A stretch of DNA of 49,256 bases from an uncultured Alphaproteobacteria bacterium (GTDB lineage Bacteria; Pseudomonadota; Alphaproteobacteria; CAAGCB01; CAG-977): contig CALXOZ010000016.1 of the NCBI GenBank assembly GCA_944390195.1, positions 1-49,256 on the forward strand. The letters run 5' to 3'. Under the pieces are notes generated by a model. It saw only the letters and a program-made list of their open reading frames with translations, did not search any database and was not told the DNA's origin. The position numbers and the translations under genes were made by a program. Shown piece after piece: positions 24,550-31,415 of the stretch (its first letter is position 1; each line of letters begins with the position of its first letter).

Positions 24550-25645
24550 GAATGTTTGCGATACAGTCATCCTCTTTATTCCTCATAATGATGCTTTGTA
24601 TCGGTTGCGTGATCCGTTACGGTTTTTGCCGCCGGCAAATGAATTTTACAAGTCGCCCTATATGGAAAAAAGCGTATGCAATCCTCGAAGCGAAGAACTT
24701 CAAAGGCATTATATGCCTCAAGTGACGCTGACGCGCCGTTTTTGCGGGAAAGCGCGCTCGGTGGGGTTATTGATTTCTTTTTCCGCCCCGAAAATTGTTT
24801 TTGACACCAATCTGCTGGAAGTGGGCGATGAAGACTTTGACACACTGATTTCAAATTTAAAGGAACGTTTGGAAGAAATGGGCGTCTTAGTGACAGAAGA
24901 CGCATTAAGAAGCGCAGAGGTCGTAACAATCCATTACGGGAAGAACATAGACCTGTCAAACATATCAAAAGGCATAGCCCCTTGTCTGATCGTTCAGGAA
25001 ATAAGCCGTTGGAATCCCTTTGTCCGGATGGACGTTATGAAAGCGACTTACTTGGACAACGGTTCGCAAGTGCGCTTTCACTCATCAAAATTGGATGTTA
25101 CGGTTTACGATAAGACCAAAGAAGCCTTGGCAGACATAAAAAAATTGAAAAAATATAAGGAAGCCTCGGCTATTTCAGACGCCCTTTATGATTCCCAAAA
25201 ATTGCGTCAAATTTTCCGATTGGAAATCCGGCTCGGCAGCTGCCGGAAAATCCGAGAAGTCATAAAAGACGCGACAGGGGAAGAATTAGAAGATTTAAAA
25301 TTTTTTCGTCTGTTTAACAGCGATTACGCCAAAGCGGTCAACTCGTTATTTTGGCAACGGATGAAACGAGGACGCAGACCGTATCTTTTAACGGAAGAAA
25401 ACAGCGATAAACAGTTATTGACCCTTTTACGTTGCTTCAAGCCGCCTAAAGCATTGCAAGTGCTTGGTGTTGTAAACGCTTTGAAATTCGCAACGAAACA
25501 AGAATTGCTAAATCAGACTGGCAATAATCCAACGGTTCGAAACGTCTTTCGTTCCTTGGAAAAAATGAACATAATTGGAAACTTTACCGACCGTCTGATT
25601 GAAAAAATCGGTGAAGAAATTGAAAAAAACGGAGGAAAATCATGA
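24536..25645 (+). CDS. Replication initiator-like protein (phage/plasmid gene II/X type)
   Basis: The 369-residue protein opens with NVCDTVILFIPHNDALYRLRDPLRFLP and has LISFSAPKIVF, AEVVTIHYGKNIDL, VRFHSSKLDVTVYDKTKEAL, and IFRLEIRLGSCRKIREV, a series I associate with the gene II/X-like replication proteins of filamentous phages and small mobile elements. The endonuclease Tyr cannot be assigned securely. Its start overlaps the preceding leader ORF and its stop overlaps the next gene by 4 nt (ATGA), so these genes form one translational unit with the serine recombinase. This implies that the element can replicate when excised. Confidence 0.6.
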   Translation: MKKNKNVCDTVILFIPHNDALYRLRDPLRFLPPANEFYKSPYMEKSVCNPRSEELQRHYMPQVTLTRRFCGKARSVGLLISFSAPKIVFDTNLLEVGDEDFDTLISNLKERLEEMGVLVTEDALRSAEVVTIHYGKNIDLSNISKGIAPCLIVQEISRWNPFVRMDVMKATYLDNGSQVRFHSSKLDVTVYDKTKEALADIKKLKKYKEASAISDALYDSQKLRQIFRLEIRLGSCRKIREVIKDATGEELEDLKFFRLFNSDYAKAVNSLFWQRMKRGRRPYLLTEENSDKQLLTLLRCFKPPKALQVLGVVNALKFATKQELLNQTGNNPTVRNVFRSLEKMNIIGNFTDRLIEKIGEEIEKNGGKS

Positions 25646-26190
25646 ATGATGATACCGAAATTCTTCCCTATGAAAGGAAGAAAATTTATAATAAAATGGC
25701 TAAATACAACCCTTACGGGTATAAGGTTAACCTAATAATTGATCATGGTCAATTTTATACGTCCGATGATGGTCGCCATTTTTATTGTTCCTATGAAGAT
25801 AAAAAAAAGGAGATCAAGGACTTGAAGGAAAGGTGCTCAAACATAAAGTTATATCCTGATATAATCACATGGTTTTTGAACGGTGATTATGCGTTTAAAG
25901 CCTATTCTGAGGCGATACAATGGGCGGTCGAACAAAAAGAGCGTGTCGTTATTATTGTAAGCTCTTTTACGCATTTGCCCAGTGATACAAGCCTTTTAAA
26001 GCAGCTTTTTAATCTCTTCAGAAGTGGAAAAATTATTTTATTTTCACTCAAAGAAAAAGTAAGCCTTAATCCGACATACGGCGTTAACTCGGACGGATTT
26101 GACTTGTTTAGCGAAGAATACCGTGAACGATCTGCAAATCTTTTTCACGAGGGTTACAAACACGATTACGACTTATCGTATTATTTTTAA
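25642..26190 (+). CDS. Uncharacterised 182-residue protein between rep-like and recombinase genes
   Basis: Start ATG 25642 overlaps the rep-like stop and has GGAGG 7 nt upstream. The N-terminal half includes YGYKVNLIIDHGQFY and VVIIVSSFTHLPSD, alternating strands and loops that recall a Rossmann-like or NYN-like nuclease domain, but the acidic residue pattern is not clear enough to say so. A 12-nt gap, containing AAGGAGG, leads to the serine recombinase. Role unknown; position suggests a replication or transfer accessory. Confidence 0.65.
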   Translation: MNDDTEILPYERKKIYNKMAKYNPYGYKVNLIIDHGQFYTSDDGRHFYCSYEDKKKEIKDLKERCSNIKLYPDIITWFLNGDYAFKAYSEAIQWAVEQKERVVIIVSSFTHLPSDTSLLKQLFNLFRSGKIILFSLKEKVSLNPTYGVNSDGFDLFSEEYRERSANLFHEGYKHDYDLSYYF

Positions 26191-26202
26191 GGAGGTAAAA
26201 TT

Positions 26203-27744
26203 ATGGAAGCCGTTATATTTGCTCGCGTTTCATCACGGGAACAGGAAGAAGGCTATTCGTTGGACGCTCAAATCAGTAATTTACGAGGTTACAGTAAAGC
26301 GCATAACTTGAATGTAATCAAAGAATTTGTAATCGTTGAAAGCTCGACACGCGGAGACCGCAAGAAATTTTATGAAATGATAAAATTTGTGCAATCACAG
26401 CGTAAAAAGATTGCGATCGTTTGCGATAAAGTTGACAGATTGCAAAGAACCTTTAATGAAATGGGCGTTATATCGGAACTGTTGGATCAGGATAAGATAG
26501 AATTACATTTCAGAGGCGATAACAGCGTAATCACAAGGGATTCAAACAGTAACGAAAAAATGATGTGGCAGGCTCGCATTTTATTTGCGTCAAGCTATGT
26601 AAACGCGATTTCAGACAATGTGAAACGAAGCCAAAAGGAAATGATGAAAAAAGGCGTATGGGGGCATCAAGCCCCCATAGGTTATCTTAACGTCCGTGAT
26701 GAAAGCGGAAGGCCGACTATCATAATAGACCCCAAGAACGGGCCGCCAATTAAAAAGCTTTTTGAGATGTATTCGGCAGGGATTTATGGGGGAATGGATA
26801 TTTTAAAAGAATCCCGGCGATTGCATTTGCTCTCTAAACATGGAAAAAATTTGGGTAAACAGGCGATTTTCAATGTCCTTTCAAATCCGTTTTATTGCGG
26901 AAAAATGTATTGGAAAGGAAGCTTGTACAGCCATAACTACGAACGCCTCATCAGCACGGAATTATTTGAAAAATGTCAGGAAGTCATGCACTCGAAACAT
27001 CATCATAAAGTAAGAAAGTATCGACACGTCTTTCAGAAAATGCTTGTTTGCAAAAAGTGCGACCACATTGTAACGACAGACGTTAAAATTAAGAATGGCA
27101 AGACGTATAAATATCTTTTTTGTCCGCATTGCGGAGCGCGTGTCAATGAGAACGAAGGCTTGAATATCGTTAAACGCGTTTTAAACAGGCTGAAAGAAAT
27201 CCCGCAGGCTTTTTATCAATCGCTTATTTCAAGATTGGAAAAAGAGCTTAACAACGAGCATAAATTGGAACGCCTTGAAAGAAGCCGTTTGGAACGTCAG
27301 CTGATGGAGTTGGATGTAAAAAGCAACAGGCTGTTAGATGTCTATTTAACAGGGGATATAATACAGGATATTTATCAAAAAAAGACAAACGAAATAGAGT
27401 TAGAAAGGCAAAAACTAAGAGAAGAATTAGGTCAGTATGACTCCGTCTTTACAGACAGGTTGATAGATATTAAGTCTTTGATTTCATTGGTATCGAATGC
27501 ATTTTTGCTGTTTGAAATTTCTAACTTTGATGAAAAACGACTGATTTTAAATTCTCTGTTTTCGAAATTGGAGATGGAGGGAAAAAGTCTAATCTTTTCA
27601 ATAAGTAAGCCTGTTGAAATCTTGTTCAAACAAGCTTTTTTAAAGAATGGCGACCCTAACGGGACTCGAACCCGTGTTTACACCTTGAGAGGGTGCTGTC
27701 CTAACCGATTAGACGATAGGGTCAATCTACATTTATTTGTATAA
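26203..27744 (+). CDS. Large serine recombinase reading through the tRNA-Glu gene
   Basis: This 513-codon frame has the resolvase catalytic domain first (ARVSSREQEEGYSLDAQ, catalytic Ser10), the recombinase domain with GVWGHQAPIGYLNVRDESGR, a zinc ribbon with CKKC...CPHC (near residues 283-313) and a long coiled coil. It has the best ribosome-binding site in the unit (AAGGAGG). From about residue 482 it translates the antisense of tRNA-Glu (NGDPNGTRTRV and on), so its C-terminal 30 residues are an integration artefact: the stop used here lies outside the element. Excised, the protein would have another tail. It abuts the tRNA at the right end of the element. Confidence 0.88.
   Translation: MEAVIFARVSSREQEEGYSLDAQISNLRGYSKAHNLNVIKEFVIVESSTRGDRKKFYEMIKFVQSQRKKIAIVCDKVDRLQRTFNEMGVISELLDQDKIELHFRGDNSVITRDSNSNEKMMWQARILFASSYVNAISDNVKRSQKEMMKKGVWGHQAPIGYLNVRDESGRPTIIIDPKNGPPIKKLFEMYSAGIYGGMDILKESRRLHLLSKHGKNLGKQAIFNVLSNPFYCGKMYWKGSLYSHNYERLISTELFEKCQEVMHSKHHHKVRKYRHVFQKMLVCKKCDHIVTTDVKIKNGKTYKYLFCPHCGARVNENEGLNIVKRVLNRLKEIPQAFYQSLISRLEKELNNEHKLERLERSRLERQLMELDVKSNRLLDVYLTGDIIQDIYQKKTNEIELERQKLREELGQYDSVFTDRLIDIKSLISLVSNAFLLFEISNFDEKRLILNSLFSKLEMEGKSLIFSISKPVEILFKQAFLKNGDPNGTRTRVYTLRGCCPNRLDDRVNLHLFV
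27648..27723 (-). tRNA. tRNA-Glu (anticodon CTC)
   Basis: On the minus strand a full cloverleaf is readable: acceptor GACCCTA/TAGGGTC, anticodon stem GCACC/GGTGT with loop CTCTCAA giving anticodon CTC, T-arm CACGGGTTCGAGTCCCGTT, discriminator G and an encoded CCA (27650-27648). It is 76 nt long. Its 3' end is the integration site of the element to its left. Confidence 0.93.
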
Positions 27745-27876
27745 GTCTAACTGCGTCAAGCGTCAATATCTTTTCGCAATATAGCTCTTTTTTCTGTTAT
27801 TTTAACCGATTCGGCAGGCTTACAGAACTCTTGCGAGCATCTATAATCAAAAAAAATTTTGATTTAGGAGGTTCTT

Positions 27877-28683
27877 ATGTTGTCTTGTCGATTGAAAACT
27901 TGCCCGATGTCATTATTGTTCAGATCTTTTTATGATAAGCTTTTGGCAGAAAATTATGTCAGTAACGGACACGGAATCGGATTTTCCGTTTTGTTTCTTC
28001 TAGCCGTTTTGTCCGCATTGGTTCATGGTGTTTATACTATGTTTTTTCTGGGAACTTTTTCTCCTGAACTGATTACGGAAAAAATAACGGATTTCCCGAC
28101 AATTGAAATCAGAGACGGCAAAATTATTCAACCTGAAAATTTCTTCCAGCGTTTTTCTTTGGGAAACGGAGTACATGTAACATTGGATACAACAGATAAT
28201 TCTGAAATTATCAAAGATCCGTCTCCGAATGAAATTTATATTTCAAAAAACGGTGTGCAATTTGTTAAAGGGCAAAAATTGGAATTAATGCCGATCAGTA
28301 AATTGTTAGGAACGGATAATGTCACAATAACTGCTCAGAATGTTACGGATTTCGTTCAAAAAACAGCTGATGATATGATCTTTATTCTGCCGATTTTCGT
28401 TTTTTTGATCGCAATACCGATTTTGTTTTTTAAATATGCCATATTGATATATGTCTTAGCCTTGTTTTCTTATCTGGCAACTTTGTTTTCACCCTTATCC
28501 CTTCATTTTGAATCAAGAATGCGTTTGGCAACTGTTTCCGCAATACCTGTTCTGGTGTTTAACTTTTTGTTCGCAACGGTTTTCGGATTGTTTGATCTCG
28601 GTATTATTGCCGGCGTTCTTATTACTCTGGTGTATCTGTATTTTCACCTGAGCAGATTGACAGCTGCTCAATCAGGAAAATAA
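27877..28683 (+). CDS. DUF1189-like membrane protein (copy 1)
   Basis: The 268-residue protein has an N-terminal membrane span (residues 32-52), an extracytosolic domain of about 110 residues (TDFPTIEIRDGKIIQPENF), then four hydrophobic segments. This layout, together with TDFPTIEIRDGKI and the SFYDKLLAEN opening, matches DUF1189 proteins of unknown role. The perfect AGGAGG ribosome-binding site sits 6 nt before the ATG. The next gene is a paralogue. Confidence 0.75.
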   Translation: MLSCRLKTCPMSLLFRSFYDKLLAENYVSNGHGIGFSVLFLLAVLSALVHGVYTMFFLGTFSPELITEKITDFPTIEIRDGKIIQPENFFQRFSLGNGVHVTLDTTDNSEIIKDPSPNEIYISKNGVQFVKGQKLELMPISKLLGTDNVTITAQNVTDFVQKTADDMIFILPIFVFLIAIPILFFKYAILIYVLALFSYLATLFSPLSLHFESRMRLATVSAIPVLVFNFLFATVFGLFDLGIIAGVLITLVYLYFHLSRLTAAQSGK

Positions 28684-28789
28684 TAGTTTTTTCAGATGCT
28701 TTTACTGATAAAACTGTTTTTCTGATTGCTAAAAGGAAACATTTGCGTGTAAACTTAATAAAGGTGTCTTTGTAAAGGTCAATGCGTAA

Positions 28790-29581
28790 ATGTTTTCTTT
28801 TCTTTATCGTATTTTTTATGATAGAACGCTTTTTCCAACTTTTGTTAAAAATGGAAAAGGTTTCGGATTTAAGATTTTGTTCGCCTTGACATTATTTGTG
28901 GGTTTTTGTCTGTCATTCCGGATTTTCGTTATTTTTTCATCTATCACACCGCAAACAATCGCGACAGTCAGCGCTAACTTTCCGGAAATCGTTATAAAGG
29001 ACGGGCGTATCACTTCTCCCCAAGATTATCGGTATTCCTATGTTTTCTTTGGAAATACAATTTTCTTTGTTTTCGATACGACAAAAAATCCTCCGGATTT
29101 TAACGGATTGCCCGATATCGGATTGTACGTTACTTCTGACGCTCTTTTATCGATTAATAGTAAAGAAATTAAAAGGCTTCCATTGGCTCGTTTGTTGAAT
29201 GGTTCCGATCTTATTCTAGATCAGGGGAATATTTATCAATGGGGATTAGACACCGTTTCAAAGATTAAGTTATTTTTGCCGGCGTTTTTGTTCATATTTA
29301 GTCTTCCCGGATTATTCAGTCTGTATTTTATAACATGCCTTTTTTACATGGCATTTTCTTTTTTACCGACATATCTTATGAAAAAAACAATGTCGTGGGA
29401 ACAACGTTTCCGTTTGTCTGTTTTATCAATTCTGCCCGCTTATGTTTTGGATGCTCTGGCATTTTTACTGGGAGTGAAAATTTCAACGGAATTGTTCGGC
29501 ATCTTTATTACACTGTTTTATATGTTTTGTTTGTTAAAAGACGACGATCAGAGGGAAAATGTCGTAACACAGCAAATTTAA
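28790..29581 (+). CDS. DUF1189-like membrane protein (copy 2)
   Basis: The 263-residue paralogue of the preceding gene has the same order: a FYDRTLFPTFVKNGKGFGF start, one membrane span, an outer domain with ANFPEIVIKDGRITSPQDY, then a membrane bundle. Two DUF1189 genes in tandem suggest a hetero-oligomer. The 3' end overlaps the convergent immunity gene by 4 bp with no terminator between. Function unknown. Confidence 0.72.
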   Translation: MFSFLYRIFYDRTLFPTFVKNGKGFGFKILFALTLFVGFCLSFRIFVIFSSITPQTIATVSANFPEIVIKDGRITSPQDYRYSYVFFGNTIFFVFDTTKNPPDFNGLPDIGLYVTSDALLSINSKEIKRLPLARLLNGSDLILDQGNIYQWGLDTVSKIKLFLPAFLFIFSLPGLFSLYFITCLFYMAFSFLPTYLMKKTMSWEQRFRLSVLSILPAYVLDALAFLLGVKISTELFGIFITLFYMFCLLKDDDQRENVVTQQI

Positions 29582-30012
29582 AACAGTTCATCAACAAACA
29601 AATATAGCGCATCAGGAAATGTCGGGAAAATAAAACCGTCTGAAAAATCCATTCTGTTAATAATATGATATTTTTGATCGACACTATCATAAACGAACAG
29701 ATCTTCTGCAGCAGATCCTAACAACAGCTTTCCATTCATGGGGGGAACATCGTTAAAATCGAGATTAGCCTCGATTAACCCCGGCAAAGTATACCCAAGC
29801 ATATCACGATCATTCGCTCTGGTTCCGTATAATTCAACACCATTCCAAACCAAACCGTCCGTTTGTTTTAGCAGGGATATATAATCAACGGGAATGGGCG
29901 GAAAATGGTGAGATGGCAATAACGAATTAATAAAGCGTAAAGAACGTTCATCAACGGGTGGGAAAAAAACAGCATTGTCTTTTTTTAGTGTGTTTAAAAT
30001 TCGAGTAAGCAT
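29578..30012 (-). CDS. SUKH-family (SMI1/KNR4-like) immunity protein
   Basis: The 144-residue protein shows the SUKH core at residues 40-63: IPVDYISLLKQTDGLVWNGV then ELYGT, with Tyr44, the L-L pair and the T-D-G turn, followed by GKLLLGSAAEDLFVYDSVDQKY and a C-terminal FPTFPDALYLF. SUKH proteins are the commonest immunity partners of nuclease toxins in polymorphic toxin systems. It starts 10 nt after the HNH-like toxin gene on the same strand, so it should protect the producing cell. It is cytosolic by prediction. Last gene of the virD4 operon. Confidence 0.8.
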   Translation of the reverse strand: MLTRILNTLKKDNAVFFPPVDERSLRFINSLLPSHHFPPIPVDYISLLKQTDGLVWNGVELYGTRANDRDMLGYTLPGLIEANLDFNDVPPMNGKLLLGSAAEDLFVYDSVDQKYHIINRMDFSDGFIFPTFPDALYLFVDELF

Positions 30013-30022
30013 TTTTTTTCTT

Positions 30023-31387
30023 TTAACGTCCTAAAGAACTTCTTTGAGCAATCATTTCAAAGGTGCTTTCTAAAAAGCCCGCATAGACACTTCTGTCATG
30101 TCGACTGGCTCCGCCGGAAGATATTTCAATTTCCCCCGGAAAGTATACTTTTCCTTTAGGAGCGGGTAAAAATAACTTTGGCGGCTTTAAATTCGGATAT
30201 GAAAGTGTTTGCATATCAATAAAGCGATGAATCTCCGTATGGAACGGATGAGTTTGTAATAAGACGAGATTTGAAAAACTGTTTGCTCCTCCGTAATCGA
30301 AAGGGACACGGATATGAACATTAAAGTTTTCAGGAGCTTTTCCTTTTTTTACCAATTTAATAGCTTCTTCTGTCATGCCTGCAGCTAACAGTTCGTTGAC
30401 ATGGTGATAGCCGACATATTTTAAGAAATCACGTCTTGTTCTTTTAAACGCCTTTCGTAATTCCATTAACCAATTCGGATCCAAGGGGACAAAATCGACC
30501 TCTAGGAGATCCATATTAACAAAGCCTCTTTCTTGGAATTGTTTTTCCCAGACAGCTTTGTCATCGCCTGACGGTGTCAGTTGATCTTGTCGCAAATTTT
30601 TTTGATGATTTTGACTTGTTTTTGCGGAAGGGTTATAGGACGTTTGCTTTAAAGAAGAATAAAGAGATTGAACCGTTTGAGCGCTATAAGGCTGTTCCGT
30701 TTGAGTATAAGGAGGTTGAGCCGGTTGAGCGGCATAGGACTGATCGGGCTGCGCATAGGGAGCTTGAGCCGTTTGAGCGCTATAAGACTGCTCCGTTTGA
30801 GTATAAGGAGGTTGAGCCGGTTGAGCGGCATAGGATTGATCGGGTTGTGCATAGGGAGCTTGAGCCGGTTGAGCGGAGTAAAGCGGGGAATAAGGGGCTT
30901 GGTGCGGTTGAGCGGCATAAGGTTGTGGAATATAAGGAGGATTTGTCGGATATGGGCGCAACGGCACATACGCCTGAGCGGGGTAAGGAGCGGGATATTG
31001 TTGTGGTTGAGGGATATACGGTTGAGGGTAAGATTGTGCCTGAGGATACCCTGAACCATAAGCCGTTTGGTGGGGATATTGCGCAAAAGCGGGTGGAGCT
31101 TGCGGAGGTATCATCGAAGGTTGGAAAAAGGGGGATTGTCTTTGCGGATAGACCGGCGGGGGCATGGTTGAATATACCGCTTGCGGGTCTGGGATATCCA
31201 AAGGATCCGGATAAGCGGAAGCCGGTGCTGTCGGTGGTAAAGTTCTGAAAGCCCTTGCATCACGATAAACAGGTACAGGACGAGCCTCATTGCGCACGGG
31301 CATATTCCCTTGATTTTGCGCATCATTACCAGCATCATCCCGTGACCTTACAGGAGGCGGTGTTTTAGATCCCGACCAATCCCACAT
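30023..31387 (-). CDS. Putative T4SS-linked HNH-like nuclease toxin with Pro/Gln-rich N-terminus
   Basis: The 454-residue protein has a disordered Pro/Gln/Tyr/Ala-rich N-terminus (1-265), with tandem units such as YAQPDQSYAAQPAQ, and a C-terminal domain (270-454). The core at 358-387 reads HIRVPFDYGGANSF then SNLVLLQTHPFHTEIH: H358, N373, H383 and H387 fit the His-x-x-x-P...GG...N-L...H-x-x-x-H plan of HNH/Endo-VII-type toxins. It starts 28 nt after the virD4 stop, behind GGGGGAAAA, and is followed at 10 nt by the SUKH gene. A variable, disordered front and a C-terminal toxin domain is how secreted effectors are built. Export by this secretion system is inference. Confidence 0.7.
   Translation of the reverse strand: MWDWSGSKTPPPVRSRDDAGNDAQNQGNMPVRNEARPVPVYRDARAFRTLPPTAPASAYPDPLDIPDPQAVYSTMPPPVYPQRQSPFFQPSMIPPQAPPAFAQYPHQTAYGSGYPQAQSYPQPYIPQPQQYPAPYPAQAYVPLRPYPTNPPYIPQPYAAQPHQAPYSPLYSAQPAQAPYAQPDQSYAAQPAQPPYTQTEQSYSAQTAQAPYAQPDQSYAAQPAQPPYTQTEQPYSAQTVQSLYSSLKQTSYNPSAKTSQNHQKNLRQDQLTPSGDDKAVWEKQFQERGFVNMDLLEVDFVPLDPNWLMELRKAFKRTRRDFLKYVGYHHVNELLAAGMTEEAIKLVKKGKAPENFNVHIRVPFDYGGANSFSNLVLLQTHPFHTEIHRFIDMQTLSYPNLKPPKLFLPAPKGKVYFPGEIEISSGGASRHDRSVYAGFLESTFEMIAQRSSLGR
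30660..30890 (-). repeat. Imperfect 96-bp tandem repeats in the toxin gene
   Basis: TCCGTTTGAGTATAAGG and its surroundings recur at an offset of 96 bp (30696 and 30792), 32 codons per unit, encoding the Pro/Gln/Tyr-rich part of the toxin. Differences are single bases only. Confidence 0.85.
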
Positions 31388-31415
31388 TTTTCCCCCGTAG
31401 CTTTATATTAAAGGG

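Larger units (their letters stand above)
15649..27659. mobile_element. About 12-kb integrated element in the 3' end of tRNA-Glu
   Basis: The right end abuts the tRNA-Glu(CTC) 3' end, the classic integration site. A 12-bp sequence there (27648-27659, TGGCGACCCTAA) recurs with one mismatch at 15649-15660 (TGGCGACCCCAA) in direct orientation, with a tyrosine recombinase just inside the left copy and a large serine recombinase just inside the right copy. Cargo: a replication-initiator-like gene, Doc-type toxin with putative antitoxin, ankyrin genes, a nuclease-like gene, a WYL regulator and unknown genes. No structural phage genes or relaxase are seen, so it fits an integrative plasmid-like or satellite element. 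The right border is solid; the left one rests on a short imperfect repeat. Confidence 0.6.

Noticed and set aside
30574-31248. A 224-codon plus-strand open frame rich in Val/Glu/Arg repeats
   Set aside because: It is the exact complement of the Pro/Gln repeat tract of the toxin gene; it has no ribosome-binding site, and its repetitiveness mirrors that of the toxin.
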